Below are positions 1-9,637 of a stretch of DNA of 64,000 nt, piece after piece. This DNA is from Chlorobaculum limnaeum. GTDB taxonomy: Bacteria; Bacteroidota; Chlorobiia; Chlorobiales; Chlorobiaceae. The stretch's first letter is position 1. The number at the start of each line of letters is the position of its first letter. Below the pieces are notes generated by a model, which saw only the letters and a list, made by a program, of their open reading frames with translations, did no database searches and had not been told where the DNA came from. The position numbers and the translations under genes are program-made. Location of the stretch: assembly GCF_001747405.1 (NCBI RefSeq), contig NZ_CP017305.1, positions 266,001 through 330,000 on the forward strand, given 5' to 3'.

Positions 1-2
1 GG

Positions 3-1025
3 GCTTTCGTGGCGGACAATATCGGCAGGGATGAACCTGAAGAGGTGCGCAACTACGGGAGAATCCTCGAAATTGTCTCCTCTCCGGCTTTCTCCGCAAA
101 GATCACCGCCGCCTCGCCCTTCGTCGAGTCGCAGATCATGGTGGTCAAGGGGAACCGAAACCAGCCGGTGCTACTCAAGGGGGTGGAGATCGACCGCGAG
201 GAGCGCATCAGCCACATCGGGCGCAGCCTCGTAGCGGGTGACCTCGTGCTGTTCCGCAAAACCCCCGACGCCCTGCTCGTCGGGCGCTCCGTGGCCACCG
301 ATCTCGGCGTGGAGCTGAACGACCAGATCACCATCATCTCGCCCGACGGTAAAAGCCGCCAGGGCAAGGTTACCGGAATCTTCTTCACCGGCATCAACGC
401 CGTCGATAGCAGCATTCTTTCATCGCTCAAGCTCGGCCAGATCGTCGAGGGCATGCCGCCGAACAAGGTCACCGGCATCGCGCTGAAGGTGGCCGACCCG
501 CTCGACAACGCGCCGCTGGCCCGCGAGCTGGAGCGCATGACCGGCTACCGCTGCCTGACCTGGCAGGAGGAGAACGCCAGCGTGCTGGTGCTCTTCAACC
601 GGATCGGCTCCATCGTGCTGTCGCTCGTGGGGTTCGTCGGCGTGGTGTCGGGCTTCGGCGTGGCGAACATCCTCGTGACGACGGTTTTCGAGAAGAGCCG
701 CGACATCGCCATCATGAAGTCCTTCGGCTTCTCGTCGGCGCAGATGGTGGCGCTGTTCGTCTTCGAGGGCTTTCTGGTCGGCCTCGGCGGAGCGCTCGCC
801 GGAGGCCTCCTGGCGACCGGTTCGATAGGCTTTCTGGCCAGCCTGCAGATCGAAAGCTCGCAGGGGCCGCTCACCAAAAGCGGCTTCAGCATGTCATGGA
901 ACCCCTGGTACTTTTTCTTCGTGATCGTGGTGACGGTCATCATCAGCACCATAGCCGCCGCGATTCCCTCGCTCAGAGCCGCCAGGCTGGAGCCGGTGAA
1001 GGTACTGCGCGAGAGCAATGTGTAG
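3..1025 (+). CDS. LolC/LolE-type ABC transporter permease, 5' end cut by window edge
   Basis: Membrane permease of the FtsX/MacB type, which works with an ATPase to move lipoproteins or other envelope cargo. The visible part begins inside the periplasmic MacB-PCD-like domain (to about residue 190). Three hydrophobic segments follow: one starting at IGSIVLSLVGFVGVVSGFG, one near ALFVFEGFLVGLGGALAGG, and a last at FFFVIVVTVIISTIAAAIP. The end, SLRAARLEPVKVLRESNV, is a typical FtsX-family C-terminus. A GTG at 9 could start translation, but these proteins have an N-terminal membrane helix that is absent here and the frame is open to the edge, so the gene is taken as truncated. It converges on the MsbA-like gene across an AT-rich gap. 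The family is clear; LolC/E rather than another FtsX-type role is inferred. Confidence 0.85.
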   Translation, partial: AFVADNIGRDEPEEVRNYGRILEIVSSPAFSAKITAASPFVESQIMVVKGNRNQPVLLKGVEIDREERISHIGRSLVAGDLVLFRKTPDALLVGRSVATDLGVELNDQITIISPDGKSRQGKVTGIFFTGINAVDSSILSSLKLGQIVEGMPPNKVTGIALKVADPLDNAPLARELERMTGYRCLTWQEENASVLVLFNRIGSIVLSLVGFVGVVSGFGVANILVTTVFEKSRDIAIMKSFGFSSAQMVALFVFEGFLVGLGGALAGGLLATGSIGFLASLQIESSQGPLTKSGFSMSWNPWYFFFVIVVTVIISTIAAAIPSLRAARLEPVKVLRESNV

Positions 1026-1587
1026 GGCGGGGGAAATAAAAGTCTTTTCTAAAAATTTATCGGGACTGCACCGGTTTCTCTGCGCTTTTTCAAGGTTCTC
1101 ACGATAAAAAATAAAAGAATCTGGGGTGATTCTGTGATCAGTTTCAGGAAGAGATTGCTTTTTGATGTTATAAGAATTATCAGCAAGCACAAACAATTAA
1201 GATTGGGCGATTAAGCTTCAAGAAAAGCAATAGGGAATTAATTCCTTATTATAGTCTTTTTTAAAAAGCCACGCGCCCCCTCTTTGGGAGAATTTATCTA
1301 TAACTGTTTTTAATAAAGGCAGTAAGGCCGCCATGCATGACAGAAGGGCTGTGATTAGTTCTATATTTTTTTGAAGCTTCAACCATTTTATCAATTATAC
1401 GACTTTGGTTTTTTTCTGCTTGTGCATGTTTACGTTTTTATGATATGTTTTTATCCAAAAAAACACAAATTCTTTTGATACTGTCGCGTCAGTTATCTCT
1501 TTTCTGTCGTAATACATTGAAAAGCCGTAGCCGGTTCGTGAGACGCCCTCTTTAATTATCCATTGTCAACTATCAATTATCAACTGT
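1026..1587. other. AT-rich gap of 562 bp without a convincing gene
   Basis: The stretch lies between two convergent genes and is visibly richer in A and T than its neighbours. No RNA gene or strong terminator was recognised. The longest protein-like piece is on the minus strand, 1294-1386 (30 codons from an ATG). Its frame is open upstream of that ATG back to a TAA near 1440, which suggests a decayed or very small gene. The right end (about 1556-1590) carries short AT-rich direct repeats with the words TATCAATTA and TCAACT. Confidence 0.5.
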
Positions 1588-3417
1588 TCACCCCGCCCCT
1601 TCCAGCCTGCCCCGTTCCGGGTGCTGCAATAAATACAGCTTGTAGTACAGCCCGCGCTGGGCGAGGAGTTCCTGGTGGGTACCGGTTTCGCGGATGGTGC
1701 CTTTGTGCAGCACCACGATCTTGTCGGCGTGCTGGATCGTCGAGAGGCGGTGGGCGATGATAATCGAGGTGCGGTGCTTCATCAGGCGGTCGGTGGCCTG
1801 TTCGATGAGCGACTCGGTTTCGGTATCGACCGAGCTGGTGGCTTCGTCGAGCACGAGGATGTCGGGGTTGTAGAGCAGCGCCCGCACGAAGGCGAGGAGC
1901 TGCTTCTGGCCCGCCGAGAGGCCGGAGCCGTTCTCGCGGATGCGGTAGTCGTACCCGCCCGGCAACTTCTCGATGAATCGATCCGCGCCGACGATGCGCG
2001 CCGCCTCGTGAATCGTTTCGTCCGAAATCGAAGGATCGCCGAACGAGAGATTCTCGCGGATCGATCCGGCGAAGAGCACCACATCCTGCATCACCACCCC
2101 CACGAGTTTGCGCAAATCGTGGCCGGGAATGTCTTTCAGCTCAATGCCGTCGATGGTCACCGAACCCTTCGCGTAGGGGTAGAATCTCGAAAGAATGTTG
2201 ATGAGCGTGGTCTTGCCGCTGCCGGTCGCGCCGACGATGGCCACGGTTTCGCCCGCCCGGATGTCGAGCGAGATGTCGCGCAGCACCCAGTTGCCCTCGT
2301 CGTAGGCGAACCACACCTGGTCGAAGCGGATGCGATCCCGGAACGCATCGAGCGAGCGGGCGCTCTCCGCCGGTTCGGGGTCGAGCGGCTCTTCGAGCAG
2401 CCGGAAGATGCGGTCGGAGCTGGTGATGGCGGTCTGCATGATGTTGAACCGGTCCGACAGGTGCTGCAACGGGCGGAAGAAGAGCCAGATGAACTGCACG
2501 AACGATACCACCACGCCGACCGACAGATCGGCCTGCAGGATGCGCGTCGCGCTGAACCAGAGCACCAGTCCCGCCGCCGCCGAGCTGAGGAACTCGATCA
2601 GCGGGAAGTAGATCGAAAAGTAGAAGACCGTTTTGATGTTGGCGTCGCGGTGGTCGGCGTTGATCGCGGAGTGTTTCCGGAACTCGGCCTCCTCGCGCGC
2701 GAAGAGCTGCACCACCTTCATGCCGGTGATGTGCTCCTGGAAGAAGGAGTTCAGGCGGGCCAGATGCGTCCGTACATCGAGGAACGCCTGGCGAACCCTG
2801 TCCTTGAAGAAAATGGTCGAGTAGATCATGACCGGCAGGATGCTCAGCACGACGAGCGTCAGTCGCCAGTCGGTCAGGAACATCATGACGACGATGAAGA
2901 GCAGTTGCAGAATGTCGCCGATGATGGTGATGAGGCCGCTGGAGAGCATCTCGTTTAGCGCCTCGACGTCGTTGGTGGTGCGGGTGATGATGCGCCCCAC
3001 CGGGTTGCGGTCGAAGTAGCGGATCGGCAGGCGCTGCAAGTGGCGGAAGATGTCGAGGCGGATGGCGTAGACCGCTTTCTGCCCGATGAGCTGCGTCAGC
3101 CAGGTGGCGGCGTACTGCTTGACGCCGTCGAGCACGATCACGAGCAGCATCAGGATGCTGACGACGGCGAGTCCCTTGTGGTCTCCGATGGCGATGTGGT
3201 CGTCGATGGCGATGCGGGTCAGCCAGGGGCGCAGCGGCGTCAGGATCGCTCCGGCGGCGGTCAGAGCCACCGCGCCCGCGACCAGCCCCCTGAAGGGCTT
3301 GATGTAGCCGAGAAGCCGCTTGATGATGTAGCGGTCAACGGAACCCTTTTTCCGGTTGCCGAGGGTTTCGTCCTGCTGCGTGCGGAATCCCGATGCCGCG
3401 CCTGCTCCCATTCTCAT
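1588..3417 (-). CDS. MsbA-like ABC exporter (fused membrane and ATPase domains)
   Basis: A 609-residue ABC exporter half-transporter that would act as a homodimer in the inner membrane, probably on lipid A core or another lipid or drug. The N-terminal half (to about residue 330) is an ABC_membrane type-1 domain with about six helices, beginning near RYIIKRLLGYIKPFRGLVAG. The ATPase half has Walker A GATGSGKTT, signature LSAGQ and Walker B ILVLDEATSSVD followed by the H-loop IIAHRLSTI. The open frame runs further upstream, but that extension lies inside the preceding phosphomutase gene and is arginine-rich shadow sequence. The ATG at 3417 sits six bases after that gene's stop and gives the normal family length. 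The cargo cannot be read from sequence. Confidence 0.92.
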   Translation of the reverse strand: MRMGAGAASGFRTQQDETLGNRKKGSVDRYIIKRLLGYIKPFRGLVAGAVALTAAGAILTPLRPWLTRIAIDDHIAIGDHKGLAVVSILMLLVIVLDGVKQYAATWLTQLIGQKAVYAIRLDIFRHLQRLPIRYFDRNPVGRIITRTTNDVEALNEMLSSGLITIIGDILQLLFIVVMMFLTDWRLTLVVLSILPVMIYSTIFFKDRVRQAFLDVRTHLARLNSFFQEHITGMKVVQLFAREEAEFRKHSAINADHRDANIKTVFYFSIYFPLIEFLSSAAAGLVLWFSATRILQADLSVGVVVSFVQFIWLFFRPLQHLSDRFNIMQTAITSSDRIFRLLEEPLDPEPAESARSLDAFRDRIRFDQVWFAYDEGNWVLRDISLDIRAGETVAIVGATGSGKTTLINILSRFYPYAKGSVTIDGIELKDIPGHDLRKLVGVVMQDVVLFAGSIRENLSFGDPSISDETIHEAARIVGADRFIEKLPGGYDYRIRENGSGLSAGQKQLLAFVRALLYNPDILVLDEATSSVDTETESLIEQATDRLMKHRTSIIIAHRLSTIQHADKIVVLHKGTIRETGTHQELLAQRGLYYKLYLLQHPERGRLEGAG

Positions 3418-3422
3418 GCCGG

Positions 3423-4856
3423 TCAGCCCTCGCTCGCGTTGGCCGACGCGGCGGCGTCTGCGATCTCGTCGATGAAGCTCGCGGCGAGAGCGTCGGCCTC
3501 CTCCTGCGTTGCGGCTTCGGTATAGATGCGCACGATCGGTTCGGTGTTCGACGGACGAAGGTGCGCCCATCCATTCTCGAAGTCGAGCTTGAGGCCGTCG
3601 AGCCGGTTGCACTCCGCTTCGGGATGGTTTGCCGCCACCGTGTCAAAAATCCTGCCAAGCGTCTCTTTGGTCAGTGCGGCCAGCTCGACCTTCTTTTTCG
3701 ACATGAAGTAGTCGGGGAAGGTTTTCCGGAACTCCGAGAGCGTGCCGCCCGTCGAAGCTTTCCATTCGGCGAAGGCCTCGATGAAGAGCGCGATGCCGGC
3801 GAGCGCGTCGCGCCCGTAGTGCAGCTCCGGCAGGATGACCCCGCCGTTGCCCTCGCCGCCGATCGCCGCCCGCTTCTCCTTCATCACCTCGGTCACGTTG
3901 GCCTCGCCGACCTTCGCGCTGAAGCACTCGACCTCGTGCTTACGGGCGATGTCCCGCAGGGCGCGGCTGCTGGAGAGGTTGTTGACCACCGGCCCTTTGT
4001 GGTGCTTCAGGTAGAAATCGGCGCAGGCCACCAGCGTGTACTCCTCGCCGAAGAGCGTGCCGTCCTCGCACACAAGCGCGAGGCGGTCGGCGTCGGGATC
4101 GACGATGATGCCGAGGTCGCAGCTCTCGCTGGCGAGAATCTCCATCGTCTGGCGGAGGTTCTGTTCGACCGGCTCCGGGTTGCGCGGAAAGATGCCCGTG
4201 CCCTCGCAGGCGAGCGTTTTGATCTCGCGAATGCCAAGCTTGCGGCACAGCTCCGGCACGATGAACGATCCGGCCCCCTCGACGGCGTCGATCAGCACGC
4301 GGAAGTTCATGCTGGCGATGAGGTCGAGGTCAAGGCACGAAAGCTTCAGGATTCGCTCGATATGCACCGCGTCCCACGAGCCGTTGGTTGTCAGCGAGCC
4401 GATGCCGTCCCAGCGGGCGGAGTCGAACGAGCCTTTTTCGACGATGGCGAGCAGCTCCTCGACGTCGGAGGCGTTCATGAACTCTCCCTTTTCGTTGAGC
4501 ATTTTCAGGGCGTTCCACTCGACAGGATTGTGGGAGGCGGTGACGATCAGTCCGCCGTCGGCTCCTTCGCCAGCGGTGGCGATCTCGACGGTCGGCGTGG
4601 TGGTCATGCCAACGTCCACCACGTCGCAGCCGCAGAGCGAGAGTGTGTTCGAGACCAGGCCGGTGATGACGCCACCGGTCGGACGGCTGTCCCTGCCGAT
4701 GACGATTTTCGGTTTCGCTGTGGAGCCGGGATTCAGCGCCTGTATGCGCCGCCTGATCCAGGTGGCGAAGGCCATGGTGAATGCCGTGAGGTTTTCCGGG
4801 GTGAGGCTCTTGCCGACGACGCCACGGATGCCGGAGACGCTGATCATCAGACTCAT
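3423..4856 (-). CDS. glmM: phosphoglucosamine mutase / phosphomannomutase family (GlmM-like)
   Basis: A 477-residue alpha-D-phosphohexomutase. The phosphoserine loop is TASHNP, the N-terminal motif is [10 protein letters not shown], the metal loop is [10 protein letters not shown], the sugar loop is GGEGNGGVI and the C-terminal phosphate-binding motif is [19 protein letters not shown] after the serine loop resembles GlmM-type enzymes, which interconvert glucosamine-6-P and -1-P for peptidoglycan and LPS. A phosphomannomutase role cannot be excluded, and a second family member lies at 26521-27903. The ATG at 4856 was chosen because the upstream extension of the frame is low-quality and the SVSGIRG motif begins directly after it. 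It is six bases upstream of the ABC exporter, suggesting co-transcription, and diverges from rpsT. Confidence 0.85.
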   Translation of the reverse strand: MSLMISVSGIRGVVGKSLTPENLTAFTMAFATWIRRRIQALNPGSTAKPKIVIGRDSRPTGGVITGLVSNTLSLCGCDVVDVGMTTTPTVEIATAGEGADGGLIVTASHNPVEWNALKMLNEKGEFMNASDVEELLAIVEKGSFDSARWDGIGSLTTNGSWDAVHIERILKLSCLDLDLIASMNFRVLIDAVEGAGSFIVPELCRKLGIREIKTLACEGTGIFPRNPEPVEQNLRQTMEILASESCDLGIIVDPDADRLALVCEDGTLFGEEYTLVACADFYLKHHKGPVVNNLSSSRALRDIARKHEVECFSAKVGEANVTEVMKEKRAAIGGEGNGGVILPELHYGRDALAGIALFIEAFAEWKASTGGTLSEFRKTFPDYFMSKKKVELAALTKETLGRIFDTVAANHPEAECNRLDGLKLDFENGWAHLRPSNTEPIVRIYTEAATQEEADALAASFIDEIADAAASANASEG

Positions 4857-5064
4857 TGGCTTATATATCTTGAGAGTTGACAGGAAAATGCCGTTTCGCG
4901 CGGAAATATACAGAAAAATCTGCCGAAGCCTGATCACCGGTCTGGCGGATTCTGTCAATAATTTGTTTCGATATTTTTTAATTTTCGAGGTGGGTTTGTA
5001 TATTACATGCCTTTTGTTGCGGAAACCGCACACTCTTAACAAGATATTATAACAGCACAAGGTT

Positions 5065-5343
5065 ATGCCTCTACACAAATCAGCCGAAAAAAGACTCAGA
5101 CAGGCAGCGCGCAGGAATGAACGGAACCGTGCCCGTAAAAAAGAACTCAAGGGCGTTTTGAAGAACATGCAGAAGCTGATCGACGCTAACGCCCAGAAGA
5201 GCGAAGTCGAAGCGGCATACAAAGTTGCTGTGCAGAAGCTCGACAGGCTTGGCGTGAAGCGCTATATCCATGCCAACAAGGCGTCGCGCAAGAAAGCACA
5301 GTTGACCAAAGTTCTCAATAACTACACGCCGACCGTCGGCTGA
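5065..5343 (+). CDS. rpsT: 30S ribosomal protein S20
   Basis: A 92-residue very basic protein with the S20 opening [14 protein letters not shown] and the alpha-helical composition of the family. It binds 16S rRNA in the small subunit. It diverges from the glmM-like gene; the 208-bp region between them is AT-rich and contains a TATATTAC box about 50 bases before the start that resembles the -10 boxes upstream of the tRNA genes in this window. ruvA follows after a structured intergenic segment. Confidence 0.97.
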   Translation: MPLHKSAEKRLRQAARRNERNRARKKELKGVLKNMQKLIDANAQKSEVEAAYKVAVQKLDRLGVKRYIHANKASRKKAQLTKVLNNYTPTVG

Positions 5344-5395
5344 GCATTCGGTATCCGCAAGCGTGCCGCGAGCGGGCGATGCTTCATATTCAGTC

Positions 5396-5449
5396 ATACC
5401 CGGCCTGCATCCTGCGCTTGAAAGCGCTGACCGGTTGCATGCCGGGTAT
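5396..5449. other. long imperfect hairpin between rpsT and ruvA
   Basis: Outer arms ATACCCGGC (5396-5404) and GCCGGGTAT (5441-5449) pair perfectly. TGCA on each side (5406-5409 and 5436-5439) can extend the stem after one mismatch, and an inner stem GCGCTT/AAGCGC (5414-5419 and 5422-5427) closes on a three-base loop. There is no U-tract, so a simple Rho-independent terminator is unlikely. It may be a processing or rho-dependent 3' end of the rpsT transcript, or a small dispersed repeat. Confidence 0.5.
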
Positions 5450-5466
5450 CGTCCATCCTTTACATC

Positions 5467-6072
5467 ATGTTCGCATTTTTGAGAGGTGAGCTGGTAACGG
5501 CCTCCCGCGAGGAGGCGGTTGTCGAGGTATCCGGCATCGGGTATCTTCTGCACATCTCGTCCGGCACGAGCCGCCGCCTGCCCCCGGAGGGAAGCCAGGT
5601 GCGTCTCTTCACCCATCACTACGTCCGCGAGGATGCCCAGCAGCTTTTCGGTTTTCTTGACGAGGAGGAGCTTCAGCTTTTCCGCCTGCTGCTCACCATC
5701 AGCGGCGTGGGGCCGAAACTCGCCATGGCCGTGCTGTCGGGTCTCAGCGTAAGCGAAGTGCAGGAGGCGATTGTGGCGAACCGTCCCGAAACCCTCTACG
5801 GCATCACCGGCGTGGGCAAGAAAACCGCCGCCCGCATCATTCTCGAACTCAGGGACAAGATTCTCAAAATCCAGCCACCAACCGGCGGCAAGTCGGTCAC
5901 CGCGCCTCACGCTCTTCAGCTCAATGAAGACGCGCTGGCCGCTCTCTTGACCCTCGGTTTTCCCAGGCAGACCGCCCAGAAAGCTGTTTCCAGCGTTCTG
6001 GAATCGTCGCCCGCGCTGTCAGTCGAGGAGCTGGTCCGGGCCGCTCTTACCGCCATTCACAACAACTCTTGA
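5467..6072 (+). CDS. ruvA: Holliday junction branch migration protein RuvA
   Basis: A 201-residue protein starting MFAFLRGELV. The N-terminal OB-fold ends near residue 65. Two helix-hairpin-helix motifs follow (LLTISGVGPKLAMAVLSGLS and GITGVGKKTAARIILELR), with a C-terminal UBA-like domain from about residue 150 (ALAALLTLGFPRQTAQKAV) that would bind the RuvB motor. RuvA tetramers hold four-way junctions during recombinational repair. ruvB and ruvC are not adjacent. folC begins eight bases after the stop, so the two are probably co-transcribed. Confidence 0.96.
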   Translation: MFAFLRGELVTASREEAVVEVSGIGYLLHISSGTSRRLPPEGSQVRLFTHHYVREDAQQLFGFLDEEELQLFRLLLTISGVGPKLAMAVLSGLSVSEVQEAIVANRPETLYGITGVGKKTAARIILELRDKILKIQPPTGGKSVTAPHALQLNEDALAALLTLGFPRQTAQKAVSSVLESSPALSVEELVRAALTAIHNNS

Positions 6073-6079
6073 GCAGACT

Positions 6080-7387
6080 GTGGATTACCAGCAAGCTATC
6101 GATTTTCTTTTTCCCCTTCACCGATTCGGCATCAAGCCCGGTCTCGAACGCATCGGGGCGCTGCTCGACGCGCTCGGCCATCCGGAGCGGCGGCTCGGCA
6201 CGATTGTCCATGTCGCCGGAACCAATGGCAAAGGCACGGTCGCTTCGTGCGTGGCTTCGATTTTCAGCGCATCGGGTCGCAAAACAGGCCTTTTTACCTC
6301 GCCGCATCTGGTCGATTTCACGGAGCGGATTCGCATCGACGGCCAGCAGATCGGCCAGCAGAAAGTCGCCGAATACTGCGAGAAGCTGCAACCGGCGGTG
6401 ATTGAAACGGGCGCGACCTTTTTCGAGGCGACCACGGCGATGGCGTTCGCCTTTTTTGCCGACGAGGGGGTCGATGCCGCCGTGATCGAAACCGGCATGG
6501 GTGGCCGCCTCGACGCGACCAATGTCGTGCAGTCCGACATCGTGATCATCCCGAGCATCGGCATGGATCACACCGAGTGGCTTGGCGGAAGCCTCCGAGA
6601 GATTGCCGCCGAGAAGGCGGCGATCATCAAACCGGGGTCGCGGGTGTTCACCGCTGTGCCCGAAGCAGAGGAGGCGTTCGGGCCGATCCGCGAGGCCGTC
6701 GAAGCGGCGGGCGCGGAGCTGCGCCAGGTCGAGCGCGACGCGGAGTGGTCGGTGGAGGCGGTTTGCCCGGGCGCGCTCGCACTGCGCATCGCCATCGAGG
6801 GCGGCGAGCCGCGGCAGATTCGGGCTGCGCTGACCGGCTCGTTCCATGCTCCGAATGTCTGCCTCGCCGTCATGGCCGCCCGATCGGAGGGCATTTCGTG
6901 GGAGCATGTCGGCGACGGGCTGGCGCGGCTCGGCGCTTCGGGCTACAGGGCTCGGCTGGAACGGATCGCCGACAAACCAGTGGTGATGCTCGATGTCTCT
7001 CACAATCCCGACGGTATGCAGAAGACCGCGCAGTCGATTCTGGAGCTTCGGAACTGCTTTCGTTTTCTCTACGTAATTATCGGCATCGCTGCCGACAAGG
7101 ATGCCGCCGGTATCGTCCATCACATCGCCCCGGTCGCCGACGAAATCGTCGCCGTGGAGCTGCCGACGGAGCGGAGTCTTCCGGCAGCGGAGCTGGCGCG
7201 GCTGTGCGCGGAGGCCGGTGCTCAGCATGTCAGCTCGCGCCATACGGTTGCCGAGGCGCTGGAATTTCTCGACGGGCGAGTCGAGCATGAAGATATGATT
7301 CTCGTGACCGGCTCATTCTTTCTGGCCGGGGAGGTGGCTGCGATGGAGCGGTTTCGTTCAGCCCGGGCAACCGCGGGAGTGATATGA
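6080..7387 (+). CDS. folC: bifunctional folylpolyglutamate / dihydrofolate synthase
   Basis: A 435-residue Mur-ligase-superfamily enzyme that adds glutamate to folates and probably also to dihydropteroate. The ATP loop is VHVAGTNGKGTVAS. It continues with FTSPHLVDFTERIRIDG, the metal and folate region ETGMGGRLDATNVV, the DHTEWLGGSLREIAAEKA motif and the C-terminal ligase domain with MLDVSHNPDGM. The start is a GTG at 6080, eight bases after ruvA. The first residues MDYQQAIDFLFPL match the usual family opening, so the non-ATG start is likely correct. Confidence 0.94.
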   Translation: MDYQQAIDFLFPLHRFGIKPGLERIGALLDALGHPERRLGTIVHVAGTNGKGTVASCVASIFSASGRKTGLFTSPHLVDFTERIRIDGQQIGQQKVAEYCEKLQPAVIETGATFFEATTAMAFAFFADEGVDAAVIETGMGGRLDATNVVQSDIVIIPSIGMDHTEWLGGSLREIAAEKAAIIKPGSRVFTAVPEAEEAFGPIREAVEAAGAELRQVERDAEWSVEAVCPGALALRIAIEGGEPRQIRAALTGSFHAPNVCLAVMAARSEGISWEHVGDGLARLGASGYRARLERIADKPVVMLDVSHNPDGMQKTAQSILELRNCFRFLYVIIGIAADKDAAGIVHHIAPVADEIVAVELPTERSLPAAELARLCAEAGAQHVSSRHTVAEALEFLDGRVEHEDMILVTGSFFLAGEVAAMERFRSARATAGVI

Positions 7388-7670
7388 TTCATCTGTTTTT
7401 ACATAAAAAATTTTATATTCGTGTTGACCTCTGAGATTCTCCAGCCAGGCCGGAAGCCTTCCGCTGGCGCTTCTCCTGGTAAATACAATACATACCATCT
7501 TACCTCATACGGCTTCTTTTCTCATTTTCATGTCGCTTTCTACAGGATCGAAGGTGTTACTCACCATATCCGGCGGCCATCGACGATGATTCCGTTGTTT
7601 CTCCTCAGTGATTACGCATGAGGCAGTTCTTTTACTGCATACTTAACCATTAAGCGTTGACCAATCAACA

Positions 7671-8960
<1,290 letters not shown>

Positions 8961-8973
8961 TTCCTGCCTGCTC

Positions 8974-9005
8974 CGCGTGATCCGACTGATCAGTCGGATC
9001 ACGCG
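8974..9005. terminator. perfect 32-bp palindrome after rho
   Basis: Positions 8974-8989 (CGCGTGATCCGACTGA) and 8990-9005 are exact reverse complements with no loop bases between them. A transcript would form a strong hairpin, but no U-run follows, so it is either a non-canonical 3' end of rho or a dyad binding site. Confidence 0.55.
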
Positions 9006-9051
9006 AGGCAAAAGCTGCTAACGGGAAAAATTTTTCGCCCTCATTTTTTGT

Positions 9052-9080
9052 TTGGTGAAACGGGGTCGATGCCCTATATT
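9052..9080 (+). promoter_or_regulatory. promoter for the small basic protein and tRNA-Lys/Leu
   Basis: TTGGTG at 9052-9057, a 17-base spacer and TATATT at 9075-9080. The same arrangement, TTGGAG-17-TATATT, precedes tRNA-Phe at 50282-50310, which supports both as vegetative sigma-70 promoters. Inferred from pattern only. Confidence 0.6.
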
Positions 9081-9117
9081 ACTTGCCTTCTAAAACACAG
9101 GAAAGATTTTATCATTC

Positions 9118-9225
9118 ATGCCCTGCGGAAAAAAAAGAAAACGCCATAAAATGGCCGTGCACAAACGCAAAAAGATGCGCCGTAAGAACAGGCACAAAAA
9201 GCGTTTGAGGTACCAGAACAAGTAG
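9118..9225 (+). CDS. 35-residue COX24/AURKAIP1-like basic ribosome-associated protein
   Basis: A very short gene of 36 codons from ATG 9118 to TAG 9225. The product begins MPCGKKRKRHKMAVHKRKKM; almost half its residues are lysine or arginine, and it carries the K-x-R-HK pattern of the COX24/AURKAIP1 C-terminal domain. From family knowledge, such tiny proteins occur in Bacteroidota/Chlorobiota genomes and their mitochondrial relative is the ribosomal protein mS38, so a place on the small ribosomal subunit is likely. It has its own promoter-like sequence upstream and is followed after 26 bases by tRNA-Lys, probably on one transcript. Gene finders often miss it because of its size. Confidence 0.85.
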   Translation: MPCGKKRKRHKMAVHKRKKMRRKNRHKKRLRYQNK

Positions 9226-9251
9226 GCTTTCATCGAGCCTGGAGCTTGGTT

Positions 9252-9324
9252 GAGAATATAGCTCAGTCGGTAGAGCAACTGCCTTTTAAGCAGTGGGTCG
9301 AAGGTTCGAGTCCTTCTATTCTCA
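9252..9324 (+). tRNA. tRNA-Lys (anticodon TTT)
   Basis: A 73-base cloverleaf. Acceptor arms GAGAATA/TATTCTC pair perfectly, the D-arm has GCTCAGTCGGTAGAGC, the anticodon stem ACTGC/GCAGT encloses loop CTTTTAA with TTT at 9285-9287, and the T-loop is GGTTCGAGTCC. The discriminator base is A and CCA is not encoded. Confidence 0.97.
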
Positions 9325-9362
9325 CTGGAAGCACTGTTGTTTCCTGAACGACAAGACAGAAT

Positions 9363-9444
9363 GCCCGAGTGGTGGAATTGGTAGACACACCATCTTGAGG
9401 GGGTGGCGCCGTTAGGTGTAGGAGTTCGAATCTCCTCTCGGGCA
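9363..9444 (+). tRNA. tRNA-Leu (anticodon GAG)
   Basis: An 82-base class II tRNA with a long variable arm. Acceptor arms GCCCGAG/CTCGGGC pair perfectly, the D-arm is TGGTGGAATTGGTAGACA, the anticodon stem is CCATC/GGTGG with GAG at 9397-9399, and the T-arm is GGAGTTCGAATCTCC. CCA is not encoded. It lies 38 bases after tRNA-Lys and is followed by a strong terminator. Confidence 0.96.
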
Positions 9445-9451
9445 CATAGAA

Positions 9452-9484
9452 CAAAAAAGCCGCATAAAGCGGCTTTTTTGTTTT
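9452..9484 (+). terminator. Rho-independent terminator after tRNA-Leu
   Basis: Arms CAAAAAAGCCGC (9452-9463) and GCGGCTTTTTTG (9469-9480) pair perfectly around the loop ATAAA, with further T residues to 9484. Confidence 0.93.
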
Positions 9485-9637
9485 CATGAAGGAACGTGTA
9501 CTCAACTATCCGGAACCGTATTCATGGGTTTGAGTATGGTCATACCTTTTTGATCAAGAAATGTTTAACAGTACTTTTCCGTTAAAGACTCGGGTGATTT
9601 TTTTTTCTCCCGCTGTAACGATAAATGTTCCCGAATC

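Noticed and set aside
1675-2958. 427-codon open frame antisense to the MsbA-like gene
   Set aside because: Arg/Glu/Asp-rich shadow typical of GC-rich genes; the opposite strand carries clear ABC motifs.
3393-4880. 495-codon open frame antisense to the GlmM-like gene
   Set aside because: Shadow frame; the minus strand has the complete phosphohexomutase signature.
7421-7621. 66-codon open frame upstream of rho
   Set aside because: No ribosome-binding site or recognisable composition; more likely untranslated leader.
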